A stretch of 43,478 nucleotides of DNA from Priapulus caudatus. Lineage: Eukaryota; Priapulida; Priapulimorpha; Priapulimorphida; Priapulidae. Position 1 is the stretch's first letter; each line of letters starts with the position of its first letter. Below are positions 8,521-20,190 of the stretch, piece by piece. The notes under the pieces are model-generated. The model had not been told where the DNA came from and made no database searches. It worked only from the letters and a program-made list of their open reading frames with translations. The DNA lies in assembly GCF_000485595.1 (NCBI RefSeq), contig NW_014577167.1, positions 127,235 through 170,712 on the forward strand, written 5' to 3'. The translations under genes and the position numbers were made by a program.

Positions 8521-10200
8521 ATTTGTGTTGTAGAAGGACGGGGTTCGGAAATGTTGTCATAGGAAAATTGGTCCCATATAGTAAACCTAGTTTGGGAAAC
8601 TAGTTTGCTACTACAAAAAGGAAAGACGATGGAGCAGGGCGAGGAAGAAGCACAGGCGGCGTGGGAGAAGGGGCGAGGGGAGTGAAATGTGGGTGTAGTG
8701 AATTGAGGTGGAAGAGATCAAGAGGGAAAGGTGGACAGAGGAAGGAGGAGAGGAGCAGAATGCGAGGAGAAAAGTGAAAAGGAAGGGGGAGGTAGAGGAG
8801 AAGGAAAAGAAAAATGAAGAGAAAGCGGAGGAAGGCGAGAGAAGGTAGATGAAGCGGATGTGGAAATTGGAGATTTGCTAATTGTGGCCGATTTCTATAA
8901 AGAAAAAATTCCCGTGACCAATATCCCTATGACCCATATTTCCGTGGCCAATTTTCCTACAACCGTGTATGTGTATGTGTCAGGAGTGAATAAAAGCACC
9001 TCTTTGTTTCACTCCTGGTACGCGGGCACGTGTGTGCGCGCGCGTGCGTTGCGTGTTGCACATAGGTCTCATATTCTATGCGCTATTTATTCTTGCTGCT
9101 CAGCGACAGTTTCTCAGTTAACAACATGTAGGAAAACGCGAAAAATGGGAACATGTATGTGTACGCAGGCACGCAGTAAATAATCTTTACCTTATGAGAA
9201 AATTGTTTACACAAGTAAATCACGGTTATGTAGAGACAGGCAGTACCATGGCATTTCCGTTGACATTCGCATTCGTTGAGTGTCAATAACAGGTCTGCTT
9301 TACATGTCCGCTAGCAAGTTGGCAAGCAGGACTAGTGATGCCATATTGCTAGGTAGGGATGAGGATAGCAAGCCTATTTTGGTAGACAGTATCACAGAGG
9401 CAAGAGTTCCCAATGCAAACAGGCAAGCGGAACTTCAAGTGCAAAACTCTTCTTGTAACAGACGTACGTGAACAACAAATATCATCGTAATATTCCACCA
9501 GGCCCTAGCATTGTTGAATCATTTCTCTTTAACGTGCGAAGAGCAGTAAATGAAACAGAGAAGCGGGACTGAGTCGTATTGCAGACTGACTACCTATTGT
9601 TCTCTACGCGTGGAATCGTGCCCTGTGGCTTCGCGTGCGTATACCCCGAGTAAAGGCTATGGAGAATTGGTGCTGCGTTCGTCAAGGTTTATGTTGATCT
9701 ATCGTCACACGTTTCTTCACTTGCTGACTTTCTGGGACACCACGATGATCGCAGTAATGCTACTATTCATGAGTGTTGTAATGATATCAAACTACGCAAC
9801 ATGTGTGTCATCAACAAACGTCGTTCATATGGAACAACAAAACGGCGACCATCGGACATCTGTGACTCTCGGTGACCGCCGTGGGCGGGCTTCGCTACAG
9901 TGCTTCCCGGACACAGGAACGCTGCAAAGAGGTCGCGCTAATCACATTACAGATAAAACAGGAATAACCGGAAATACGTCGAATGAAAAAGGAAACAGAA
10001 CGTCAATCTTAGAAGGAGCTCAATTTAAAGTAAGCGTTTGGAATTGTAGCGAAGCAATGCAGCTGATGTCTCAGTTTTACTCTGCTATTCTCAGCCAATT
10101 AGCGAAACAGTATAAATTTTCTATTTCATATGTTACTTATTGTCCTGATAGCTTTCAAATCATAGCTAAAGATATCAATGATGGGAAGATTGATATAGCA
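8470..10200 (+). repeat. Segmental duplication, copy 1 (partner about 17420-19130)
   Basis: Near-identical sequence runs from the TTTG repeat, through the upstream region, into the first half of the receptor gene at 9745. Differences are scattered single bases. Identity falls sharply after about 10200, within S1. Confidence 0.88.
8552..8964. mobile_element. Inverted-repeat element with purine-rich core, copy 1
   Basis: The left end, TGTTGTCATAGGAAAATTGG, is roughly the inverse of the right end, CCAATTTTCCTACAAC. The interior holds about 220 bp of almost pure G and A on the plus strand (8610-8850). Near the right end are imperfect 16-18 bp units of the type CCTATGACCCATATTTCCGT. It is near identical to 17496-17894 because both sit in a segmental duplication. 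The mobile origin is inferred from the inverted ends. Confidence 0.55.
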
Positions 10201-11250
10201 TGCGGCATGACAGTAACTCATGAACGCACACATCATCTCCAATTCTTGAATACCTTATTGTTTGATAACTATGCCTTTGTGGTAAAATATCCAGAAATTC
10301 CGTCACGACAAAGCCACTTTTTTGAACCGTTCACCGCAATGATCTGGTTCACCCTTATTGGATACGCTCTTGTTGTTGCTACCCTACTGATTCTCCTTCA
10401 TGAACTAAGATATCCCAATGACCTCACCACAAGTCGGTGGACGAGGTGCACAGACTGCTTCATGTATATTTTTGGCACATTAGTATTTCAAGGTGGTACA
10501 TATACTAGTACCTGCATTGCAAGCCGTATGCTGCAGGGATGGTGGTGGGTCTTTCTGATAGTCATACTATCTGTATACAGGGGGACACTGATCAGTTTTC
10601 TAGCCATAGGCCCAACGGCGCAATACCCATTCACAACTCTCCAGGAAGCTGTAGAGAGTGACCTTAAACCGGTTATACAAGGCGGCTATGTTGTCGAATC
10701 CATGCTTAAAAACAGTGACCCCGACTCTGTATTTGGTAAAATATGGGAAAAGGTTGATACTGACAGAAAGGGCATTGTGCACTCACGTGAAGAAGCATTT
10801 GATTTAGTCTTGACTGGTAAATATACTTTTCTCACGGGCAGTAGATGGATAGAAGAACTAAATGCACAGTTGGATTATAGCAGATCTGGTAAATGCAGAT
10901 TCGCCATTGCCCCAGTAGAAGTTCTCCCGGCCCCGACCGCGTGTGCGGTGGCGTTGACCAGTCCCTATTATGATGAGCTGAACTCGGCCATTCAATACCT
11001 AGCGCAAAGTGGAATTTTGGAGAAATGGACAAAAGATTTCTTTACAGTTAAAGCCTGTTCCCCGGAACAAACTACAGTGTCACATGATTTCTTTACACTG
11101 ACCGAGCTGCGAAACTTGTTTGTTTTTTTCCTGGGTGGAATTACCGCAGGTGCACTAACTTTATTTTTAGAGTTATTGTCGACCATTCTAATCAGGCTTT
11201 TCATCAATAGTAGATATCAAACGCAAAATGAGGGTCATTTAGCCGAATAG
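9745..11250 (+). CDS. iGluR/IR-like receptor 3 (intact)
   Basis: A 501-residue single-exon channel subunit predicted in the plasma membrane. It has a signal peptide (1-24), an extension with RTSVTLGDRRGRASLQ, S1 with candidate ligand-contact Arg161 (HERTHHLQF), M1 (about 197-222), and a pore loop GTLVFQGG with Gln249. M3 reads VYRGTLISFLAI (277-288); S2 has SPYYDELNSAIQYL; M4 is about 458-486 (FVFFLGGITAGALTLFLELL). The frame is open back to 9550, but the ATG at 9745 matches the start context of all other copies, so I use it. The family binds amino acids (glutamate, glycine) or, in protostome IRs, odorants, acids or amines; the ligand here is unknown. The first half is near identical to the gene at 18679 and the second half to the copy at 13807, so it is a mosaic. 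Confidence 0.93.
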   Translation: MIAVMLLFMSVVMISNYATCVSSTNVVHMEQQNGDHRTSVTLGDRRGRASLQCFPDTGTLQRGRANHITDKTGITGNTSNEKGNRTSILEGAQFKVSVWNCSEAMQLMSQFYSAILSQLAKQYKFSISYVTYCPDSFQIIAKDINDGKIDIACGMTVTHERTHHLQFLNTLLFDNYAFVVKYPEIPSRQSHFFEPFTAMIWFTLIGYALVVATLLILLHELRYPNDLTTSRWTRCTDCFMYIFGTLVFQGGTYTSTCIASRMLQGWWWVFLIVILSVYRGTLISFLAIGPTAQYPFTTLQEAVESDLKPVIQGGYVVESMLKNSDPDSVFGKIWEKVDTDRKGIVHSREEAFDLVLTGKYTFLTGSRWIEELNAQLDYSRSGKCRFAIAPVEVLPAPTACAVALTSPYYDELNSAIQYLAQSGILEKWTKDFFTVKACSPEQTTVSHDFFTLTELRNLFVFFLGGITAGALTLFLELLSTILIRLFINSRYQTQNEGHLAE

Positions 11251-11522
11251 CTAACGGATTTAGGGTCAAATGACAATATTGAGAAATAGTTTTGACGACT
11301 AGATCTCGTAAACGGGCTATAGCATCGAATTCAGAGTCGCCTTTATTCACGAAACCCTCCAATCACCGGGACCAAAGGCTGAAATGTTATAACATACAAC
11401 ACCGCCAATCCAATTTACGTGAAAAGTGGCTTGGCTCGATCTTAGTTAGAAGAGGGATGTCCTCGCTAGGGCATGCAACCTATAGGTGGAATGGCACGCC
11501 ATATACTGAATTTGAAGGAGTA
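11251..11522 (+). other. 3' flank of receptor 3
   Basis: GCTAACGGAT...GTCAAATGACAAT and the following 250 bp match the region after the pseudogene at 13807 (15425-15690). This is probably the 3' UTR and a spacer. No AATAAA is clearly placed. The open frame at 11292-11564 is not supported by any recognisable domain. Confidence 0.5.
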
Positions 11523-14500
11523 AGATTTGCGTTTCCCAATGTATGCAGTAAACAATATTGCTAGTCTATGGTATGATGGCGGCGTGTTCAAAAGTAGCCA
11601 TTACACGCATCAAATCGCACGTTGTGGATGCTCGTAGCTTCTCTGAGTAAGGTTGTTCGGGATTTCAAACCCTGGCAATTCTTGAGAAATTGCCAAGCTA
11701 AGTATGTAATGGAGCGAGAGGCAAATTATAGAGACTTTCGATCACTCCACATCACTGAAAACACTAGCTAGGCTTGGAATATTAAATTATTTGCATACGC
11801 AGTTATAATATCGATCTTATGCGCCAACTTGAGACCATGTACGCGCGGAATATATATAAACGTGTAAATGTTTACGTACGCGGAATATAAATGTGTAATG
11901 CTTATATGTGAATTTCGTAAACGTTTAAATTATAGCGCTGGTGACGCCGAGTGAACGACGTGGTTACAATTATAATGAGTAAGCAACAAACACGTGGGCT
12001 CCCTCATGCAGCCGTAGGCACATGATCTATGTGATGTGTCTTATTGTGATGTGTCTTATGTGATGTGATGTGTGTTATGTGTCTTGTGTGAACCTGATCT
12101 GATGTGTCAGAGACGGGAGCTGCAGTCCGATGACGAGATGAACTGCGGCCTGTAACACACACGAGGCGTAACCTGAGAGTCGCCAGGTGCACGAGACGAA
12201 CTTCTGCCCTGGTAAATTTAAGTTCTCGAGTGTGCGCAACATGACCTGCTGTCCACTGTGTCATCGCCTAACATGTGTGCTTTTGCCGATGAATGATTCA
12301 ATGGTCGACGATGGGACAGCTATGTTCGTCGCATGAGAAACACGTGATCTGTGGTGCCGTCACCTGTGAGAGACATAAATGGCCAAAATTTAAAAATATA
12401 AATACATAAAAAGAGAATTTTTTTATTTTGCGAGCTTTCGAGGACATGTCTGTTCCTGAGGCTTCACAGCAACAACAGCAACGGATCTTGCGTCTTGCCT
12501 TATTTGTCTTACGAACGCGAAGATTACTGGAATAGATTAGACATCGGATCGCACACCGACGCATCGAGCATTGATCCGCTATTATTATTATTATTAAATC
12601 TTTATTGCATGTAATTCAAATACAAGTACATGTACTGAAGACGGTCATTTTTATGGAAAAGAAATCTGACAAATGCAATAGTGTTGAGCAGTTAAAATAA
12701 TAAAATGTCTGTTTTTAATTGTTTCCGCCAACGAACGGATAACAGTAACCATGCGCGATTTTATCGTATACACCGTTCAATTTGCGGTGGTATATCTGCG
12801 CTGCATGGCGTCCCTTATCTGAAAACAGTATTCGAGATTGTCAGTTTCTAAAGCTTTATTCGGACGCGCCTCATATCTTTTACAATTAGCAATAATTATA
12901 ACATGTAAAATACGTGTTTAATAATAGAAAGCATAAATATACGTGGGTATGTAGAAAGTGTATAGAGATGCGTTTATGTTGTTGCTAATGGTATATGAAA
13001 TAACTTGCATGTGTTTGTGATTCGACGATAGTGCACGTTAACGATAAAGAATCTACTATTTAACTGTTACATGTTCACGATTCTGTGTATGCTCGCAAGC
13101 AATGCGACAGTTACTACTCGAGAAAACACGCACCGAGAAACGCTGAAGAAAAGAAATGTGTAATGTGTCGCCGCTCGATATTCAGTAAAATTAAAGGTCC
13201 TATCACGTAATGTGAAAATCGATTACACCGAGTAAACGGGGATCATAAATATAGAGACCAGGCAATGCAATTCTCAGTTAGCCATATTCATGGAGTGGGA
13301 ACAACAGCGCTGTGTCTGTCCCCCTTAGCGCTAAGCGAACGGCAGTGGGAGAAGGTGACACTGTGGCGAACATATGCATGTTGGCTAGGTTAAAGTATAT
13401 TTCAAAGAAAACGCCTAGTGGGTAGATATCAGCTAATGGCATACAGCAGAACAAGCGAAATTTGAAAAATTCAGAATATTACTTTTGATGGCTATAGGTC
13501 ATTATGTACTCTGGAAACGCCGACATATTACGCAGACCCCTAATAGCATTGTAAATAATTCTTATTCTTACTGGTACAGACAGCTGTGCGATGGAGAAGG
13601 GCAAGGGATTTGGGGCCTGATTCGCAGAGTAGCCACCGTCTTTTATGCAATGACATGCATAAGTGTGGAGTACTTTTGTTTTTGCTGACTAAAGGGGGGC
13701 GGCGGGGGGGGGGGGAGGGGGTGTTCGCGACTTAGTGATACTTCTGTGCGCTTATTGATTCATCGTCACACGTTCATTCGCTCACAGACTTGACGAGGAC
13801 ATTACGATGGCTGAGGCATGGCTACTGTTCATGAGTGTTATAATCATCGCAAGCTACACAAGATGCGTCTCACCAACGAACGCCATAGGTCTACATAGTG
13901 GAGGAGAAAAAACGACTACGAGGACATCTGCAAAGTCTCTGGTGACAGAACGTAAGAGCACTTCGCTGCAGCATTTCGCGGACGCTGAACCGAATGAGAA
14001 AGGTTGTCCGAATCACAACAGAGCCGCATCGGGAATGGCCAGAAATACATCTAATGAAGAAGGAAAACAGAAATCCAGTCTTAAAAGATTGCGATTTAAA
14101 GCAGGCTATTGGGGTTGTGGTGAAACAGCAGATGTAATGAGCCAGTTCTACGGGAATATTCTTAGTGAAATAGCAAAATACTACATGTTTTCTATTTCAC
14201 ATATTATTTACTGTAAACTAGCTTCCAAAGCCTAGTTTGCAGACATTCTCAAATAAGGGCGCTATGATATAGCCTGCGACCTGACCGTATTCCACGAGCG
14301 TACAAATGCGAGCGTCTCGCAATTCTTGAAAAATACCTTAATCGTTTGATAACTATGCCTTTGTGGTTTCAGAAAAAAAAAAAAAAAAAAAAAATATCCG
14401 CAGAAATTCCGTCACGACAAAGCCACTTTTTGAATGCCGTTCACGCAGCAATGATCTGTTCATACGTCTTCTTATTGGATTACGGCCTCTTTGTTTTGTT

Positions 14501-14593
14501 GCTAACCGCTACTGATTGTCCTGTCATAGAACTTAGGATATCCTGCAAATGAGCCTCACCACAAGTCGGTGGAACGAGTGCACAGACTGCTTC
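11523..14593 (+). repeat. Segmental duplication, copy 2 (partner 5588-8423)
   Basis: Close match to 5588-8423 in the same order. From about 12700 onward it carries frequent one-base insertions relative to copy 1, a 10-12 base G run near 13697-13720, and an A run of about 22 near 14372. Confidence 0.85.
11600..11830 (+). pseudogene. Flank-only relic of an iGluR unit (duplicate)
   Basis: Duplicate of the relic at 5620-5870, with the same 5'-flank to 3'-flank junction. It was carried along by the segmental duplication and does not represent an independent deletion. Confidence 0.5.
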
Positions 14594-15425
14594 ATGTATA
14601 TTTTTGGCACTTTTAGTATTTCAAAGGTGGACAGTATAGCATAGTACGGCTGGCATTGCAAGCGCGTATGCTGGCAGGGAATGGGGGGTCTTTCTGATAG
14701 TCATACTGTCTGTATACAGGGGGACAGTCTGATCAGTTTTCTAGCCCATAGGCCAGACGGCGCAATACCCATTGCACAACTCTCACAGGAAAGCTGTAGA
14801 GAGTGATCTAAAACCCGGTTATACTAGGTGGCTATGTTGTCGATCCAATGCTTAAAACAGTGTAACCGCCCGACTCCTGGTATTTGTAAAATATGGAAAA
14901 GGTTGAGAACTGACAAAAAGGGCATTGTGCACTCCAGCGTGAAGAAAGCCATTGATTTAGTTCTTGACTGCAAATATACTTTCTCTACGGGTAGTAGATG
15001 GAAGAAGAACTAAATTCAACAGTTGGATTATAGCAGATCTGGTAAAATGGCAGAATCGCCATTGCCCCAGTAAAAGGTTCTCCCGGCCCCGACCGCGTTG
15101 TGCGGTGGCGTTTTGACCAGTCCCTATTGAATGATGATCTGAACATGCGGGCCAATTCATACCATAAGCGCAAATGTGGAATTTTGAGAGAAATGGACAA
15201 AAGATATTATTAGCAGTTAAAAGCATGTTCCCGGAACAACTACAGTGTGCACAATGATTTCTTTACACTGACGCGAACTGCGAAACTTGTTTTTTTTTTT
15301 CCTTGGGTGGAATTAGCTGCATGGTGCACATAACTTTATTTTTTGAGTTATTGTCGACCATTCTAATCAGGCTTTTCATCAATAGTAGATATAAAACGCA
15401 AAACTAGGGTCATTTATTCGAATAG
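13807..15425 (+). pseudogene. iGluR/IR-like copy 4, full length but riddled with indels
   Basis: It starts ATGGCTGAGGCATGG, with an open frame of 142 codons covering the signal peptide, extension and early S1. Frame then breaks every few dozen bases through S1, M1, pore, M3 and S2. All blocks are still recognisable beside the gene at 9745: YPEIPSRQSHFF-like near 14405, the pore near 14600, M3 near 14715, the S2 block CCCTATT...ATGATGATCTGAAC near 15122, and M4 near 15300-15370, ending at TAG 15423-15425. Differences from 9745-11250 are mostly added bases rather than substitutions, and agreement is good again after about 15310. This fits poor base calling at least as well as old decay, so its true coding status is open. 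Confidence 0.85.
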
Positions 15426-16049
15426 CTAACGGATTGAGGGTCAAATGACAATATCGAGAAATTTTTGACGACTAGATCTCGTAAACGGACTATAGAATCG
15501 AATTCAGAGTCGCCTTTATTCACGAAACGGCCTAGCAATCACCGGAGCCAAAAGGCTGAAATGTTATAAGCAATACTAACACCACCAATCCAATTTACGT
15601 GCAAAGTGGCTTGGCTCGAGGCTATTTAGAAGAGGGATGTCCTCGCTAGGGCATGCAACCTATAGGTGGCATGGCACGCCACATACTGAATTAGAAGGGG
15701 ACGTGGTCGTTCGATTTCTGAATATGTTGAGGGACCAGTTTAGCATTACTCCGTATGACAGCGTTAGTTAATTTCGTCAGGTTCGGGTCAACGGTTGATG
15801 GTACCAGCAGTTTTAGAAACCCGTCGTATCCTCCACGCAATGAGCAAGCAAACCCTCGAAATGAGAGCTAAAGCGTGCATGCGCGCGCAGAGAGTTTTTC
15901 TTAGTAAATTCCCATCATAAAGAGACAGACAAAGAAATATTTGCTGCCATTATAACGTGATTATCACCAACTCCTAAGATGCATGTGTTCTGTTGTACAG
16001 CTTGTCAGCTGACAAAGGAAAAGGGATACAACGATGACGTATACAACTT

Positions 16050-16620
16050 ATATATTATGAAAACCGACAGTGGTAGATAACAGTTAATATACAACCACAC
16101 CAGAAGAACCGAAATATGCTATCAAAAAGAGAACGCTACCATATTCGTGAAATGCATTACGTTTCTCAATTTAATCACTTTTGACAATGTATAAAAAGAA
16201 TGATAAATGAGATAAAGAATCACAATCGGCCATGTTCAAAATTATATGTTTTTTTCCGCCCGGCATACTATCGTGGATAAACGTGTCTCTTCTGACTAAA
16301 TGTGTTCATGAGTTCTTGTATGCTCTTCATATATATATGGAATTACAACAGATGTAATAATATAATTTTAGAATAATTATCAGACATTGTAATCAAAGCA
16401 TAACATCGAGCGAACAAATATATAAAACGCAGAAATAAGGCTTACTTTGCTAATTATATGGTAGATTGAGATGGAAAAGGCAATTACAGAAACTTTCAAT
16501 CCCCAACTCTGGATCTGAAACTATTAGATAAGCCTAATTTTTAAACTGTTTACGTAGGTCGTTCGAGTATCTCGCGGTGTTATCATTATTTATAGTTATT
16601 GTGAGAATGGTGTTGACGTC
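16050..16620 (+). pseudogene. iGluR relic: 5' flank joined to M4 and 3' flank
   Basis: Receptor-type 5' flank (CAGTTAATATACAACCACAC, then TCTTCTGACTAAATGTGTTC) runs to about 16330. From 16339 the sequence GGAATTACAACAGATG...ATTTTAGAATAATTATCAG aligns with the M4 coding segment of the gene at 9745. The usual 3' flank follows (CTAATTATATGG...GGCAATTACAGAAACTTTCA). Signal peptide, S1, M1, pore, M3 and S2 are all missing: an internal deletion of about 1.4 kb. Confidence 0.6.
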
Positions 16621-17295
16621 CGATGGTGGGATGAACAGTCGCCTAGCTGTGGCAGACAGGAGGAGTAGCTCACGAAATAAGTTAGTCATCGACTGCAACA
16701 GACATGGGGTGTAGCCCAGAAGACAAGTGATTCCACAAGTTTGCGAGTCGTGGGTTTTTGGTTGAGGGAAGAAGTGATTGCTCCTTTGTGCGAGTCATAA
16801 GGTGCTTGTCCAGGCAATGTTGGGTCGTCACCTGTGAGACAGTTGAGATATAGTCCGGCGGATGAGTTATTGGTCGGACGTGGGTCCGGTGTGGTCGGGC
16901 GCGGGACAAGTGTGGTCGGCCTAGTGAGAAGTGTAGTCGTCCCGGTGGAACACGCGTCGTCGCCTGATTGCAACGTCAGCTATATTGAAGTGAGTCCACT
17001 CGATATGTTGTTACTGTGTCACGTGAATTGTGCAGTGTGCCCTAGTATCAATATCATACACGTATGCTTCGCGTAGTCGTGGTATAATATAATATGCGCT
17101 CATGGTCGCGTGAAGTTGTGTTGACACGCACCATCGCCTACACTTGCAGTATTGTGAACGTAGAACAATGTTTGGCACGCGATAATCTATACATGCGTGT
17201 TGTCATGCGCGTTCGTCTGATGTTGTATTGTGCAAGGTAGGGTGTGCGTGCGTGTGCACGTGTTTGACTACTTGTTGGGTTGTGTGTGTGTGTGA

Positions 17296-17328
<33 letters not shown>

Positions 17329-17495
17329 TGCGTGCGTGTGTGTGTGTGCGCGTGCGTGCGTGCGTGCGTGTGCGTGCGTGCGTGTGTGTGAGAGTGTGTG
17401 TGCGCGCACGTGTGTGTATGTGTGTATGTTTGGTTTGTTTGCTTGTTTGTTTGCTTGTTGTGTAATTTGTGTTGTAGAAGGAGGGGGTTCGGAAA
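16621..17495. other. Intergenic; GT-rich microsatellite at 17230-17460
   Basis: No domain is recognisable in any frame. GT and GTGC runs followed by (TTTG)n occupy 17230-17460, giving spurious long open frames on both strands (minus-strand 17203-17754, rich in Thr, His, Ser and Pro). Confidence 0.7.
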
Positions 17496-19130
17496 TGTTG
17501 TCATAGGAAAATTGGTCCCATATAGTAAACCTCAAGTTTGCTAATACAAAAAGGAAAGACGATGGAGCAGGGCGAGGAAGAAGCACAGGCGGCGTGGGAG
17601 AAGGGGCGAGGGGAGTGAAATGTGGGTGTAGTGAATTGAGGTGGAAGAGATCAAGGGAGAGGTGGACAGAGGAAGGAGGAGAGGAGCAGAATGCGAGGAG
17701 AAAGGTGAAAAGAAAGGGGGAGGTAGAAGAGAGGGAGAAGAAGAATGAAGACAAAGCGAAGGAAGGCGAGAGAACGTAGATGAAGCGGATGTGGAAATTG
17801 GAGATTTGCTAATTGTGGCCGATTTCTATGGGGACAAATTCCCGTGACCAATATCCCTATGACCCATATTTCCGTGGCCAATTTTCCTACAACCGTGTAT
17901 GTGTATGTGTCAGGAGTGAATAAAAGCACCTTTTTGTTTCACTCCTGGTACGCGGGCACGTGTGTGCGCGCGCGTGCGTTGCGTGTTGCACATAGGTCTC
18001 ATATTCTATGCGCTATTTATTCTTGCTGCTCAGCGACAGTTTCTCAGTTAACAACATGTAGGAAAACGCGAAAAATGGGAACATGTATGTGTACGCAGGC
18101 GCGCAGTAAATAATCTTTACCTTATGAGAAAATTGTTTACACAAGTAAATCACGGTTATGTAGAGACAGGCAGTACCATGGCATTTCCGTTGACATTCGC
18201 ATTCGTTGAGTGTCAATAACAGGTCTGCTTTATATGTCCGCTAGCAAGTTGGCAAGCAGGACTAGTGATGCCATATTGCTAGGTAGGGATGAGGATAGCA
18301 AGCCTATTTTGGTAGACATGCAGTATCACAGAGGCAAGAGTTCACAATGCAAACAGGCAAGCGGAACTTCAAGTGCAAAACTCTTCTTGTAACAGACGTA
18401 CGTGAACAACAAATATCATCGTAATATTCCACCAGGCCCTAGCATTGTTGAATCATTTCTCTTTAACGTGCGGAGAGCAGTAAATGAGACAAAGAAGCGG
18501 GACTGAGTCGTATTGCAGACTGACTACCTATTGTTCTCTACGCGTGGAATCGTGCCCTGTGGCTTCGCGTGCGTATACCCCGAGTAAAGGCTATGGAGAA
18601 TTGGTGCTGCGTTCGTCAAGGTTTATGTTGATCTATCGTCACACGTTTCTTCACTTGCTGACTTTCTGGGACACCACGATGATCGCAGTAATGCTACTAT
18701 TCATGAGTGTTGTAATGATATCAAACTACGCAACATGTGTGTCATCAACAAACGTCGTTCATATGGAACAACAAAACGGCGACCATCGGACATCTGTCAC
18801 TCTCAGTGACCGCCGTGGGCGGGCTTCGCTACAGTGCTTCCCGGACACAGGAACGCTGCAAAGAGGTCGCGCTAATCACATTACAACTAAAACAGGAATG
18901 ACCGGAAATACGTCGAAGGAAAAAGGAAACAGAACGTCAATCTTAGAAGGAGCTCAATTTAAAGTAAGCGTTTGGAATTGTAGCGAAGCAATGCAGCTGA
19001 TGTCTCAGTTTTACTCTGGTATTCTCAGCCAATTAGCGAAACGGTATAAATTTTCTATTTCATATGTTACTTATTGTCCTGATAGCTTTCAAATGATAGC
19101 TGAAGATATCAATGATGGAAAGATCGATAT
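17420..19130 (+). repeat. Segmental duplication, copy 2 (partner 8470-10200)
   Basis: Carries the inverted-repeat element, the upstream region and the 5' half of the receptor gene at 18679, all near identical to copy 1. Confidence 0.88.
17496..17894. mobile_element. Inverted-repeat element with purine-rich core, copy 2
   Basis: Same element as 8552-8964: ends TGTTGTCATAGGAAAATTGG and CCAATTTTCCTACAAC, purine run at about 17545-17785, and short imperfect repeats near 17840-17890. Confidence 0.55.
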
Positions 19131-20190
19131 AGTCTGCGACATGACAGTAACTCCTGAACGCACACATCAACTCCGATTTATGAAAACCTTATTGTTTGAT
19201 GACTATATCTTCGTTGTAAAATATCCAGAAATCACGTCGCAACAGAGCCCATTTATTTTTGAACCGCTTACCGCAGTGGTCTGGTTCGCAGTTATTGGAT
19301 GCGCCCTTATTGTTGTTACCCTACTTATTCTTCTTCATGAACTAAGATATCCCAGTGACCTCACCACAAGTCGGTGGACGAGGTGTACAGACTGCTTCAT
19401 GTATATTTTTGGCACATTAGTATTTCAAGGTGGTACATATACTAGTACATGCATTGCAAGCCGTATGCTGCAGGGATGGTGGTGGGTCTTTCTGATAGTC
19501 ATACTCTCTGCATACAAGGGGACATTGATAGGATTTCTAGCTGTAAGCCCAGCTGCGCAATTCCCATTCACAACTCTTTATGAAGTAGCAGAGAGCGAAA
19601 TTACACCAGTTGTCGTTAGCAAGTATGCTGCTGAATCATTGCTTAAAACTAGTAGGCCGGATTCTGCACTGGGTAAAATTTGGGAACGGGTTTCTGCTGA
19701 TTCTACGGTTACTGTGCATTCAGATAGAGAAGCATTTGATTTAGTCTTAACTGGAAAATATTCTGTTCTCGTGAGTAGTAGATGGACCGCAGAATTAGAC
19801 ATACAGATGGATTACAGCAGATCTCGTAAATGCAGATTCGCCCTTGCCCCCGTCGAAGTTGTCCCATCAAAGAGAACGTGTGCGGTGTCATTGACCAATC
19901 GTCATCATGATGCTCTTAATACGGCCATTCAATATCTGACGGAGAATGGAATTCTGCAGACACTGACGAGACAGTTCTTCACATTTCACGCCTGTTCCTC
20001 GGAGCAGGCTACCGTATTACCTGCTACCATCACATTGTCTGAGCTGCAAGCCTTGTTTGTGTTTCTAATATGTGGAATTACTGCCGGGGTATTGATTTTA
20101 TTTCTAGAATTATTGGCGTGCATTCTAATTATGCCTATCATCGAGAAAAGAAAACAAACACACGCTAATATTAATGAGCTAATTATATAG
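18679..20190 (+). CDS. iGluR/IR-like receptor 5 (intact)
   Basis: A 503-residue single-exon channel subunit with the array's standard plan. Signal peptide 1-24; extension with RTSVTLSDRRGRASLQ; S1 with candidate ligand Arg161 (PERTHQLRF); M1 (AVVWFAVIGCALIVVTLLIL); pore loop GTLVFQGG; M3 AYKGTLIGFLAV. S2 ends in RHHDALNTAIQYL rather than the SPYYDELNSAIQYL of its neighbours. M4 is LFVFLICGITAGVLILFLEL, with a basic C-tail. The frame is open back to 18484, but the ATG at 18679 fits the shared start context. Residues 1 to about 145 are almost identical to the gene at 9745; from M1 to M3 the two are similar, and S2 is clearly diverged, which suggests a different ligand. Function is inferred from family only. 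Confidence 0.93.
   Translation: MIAVMLLFMSVVMISNYATCVSSTNVVHMEQQNGDHRTSVTLSDRRGRASLQCFPDTGTLQRGRANHITTKTGMTGNTSKEKGNRTSILEGAQFKVSVWNCSEAMQLMSQFYSGILSQLAKRYKFSISYVTYCPDSFQMIAEDINDGKIDIVCDMTVTPERTHQLRFMKTLLFDDYIFVVKYPEITSQQSPFIFEPLTAVVWFAVIGCALIVVTLLILLHELRYPSDLTTSRWTRCTDCFMYIFGTLVFQGGTYTSTCIASRMLQGWWWVFLIVILSAYKGTLIGFLAVSPAAQFPFTTLYEVAESEITPVVVSKYAAESLLKTSRPDSALGKIWERVSADSTVTVHSDREAFDLVLTGKYSVLVSSRWTAELDIQMDYSRSRKCRFALAPVEVVPSKRTCAVSLTNRHHDALNTAIQYLTENGILQTLTRQFFTFHACSSEQATVLPATITLSELQALFVFLICGITAGVLILFLELLACILIMPIIEKRKQTHANINELII

Noticed and set aside
9550-9744. In-frame 65-codon extension before receptor 3 (also 18484-18678 before receptor 5)
   Set aside because: The downstream ATG is shared by all copies and begins a good signal peptide; the extension is conserved only through recent duplication.
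17203-17754. 183-codon minus-strand open frame
   Set aside because: Spans a GT-rich microsatellite and a homopurine tract; low-complexity peptide with no domain.
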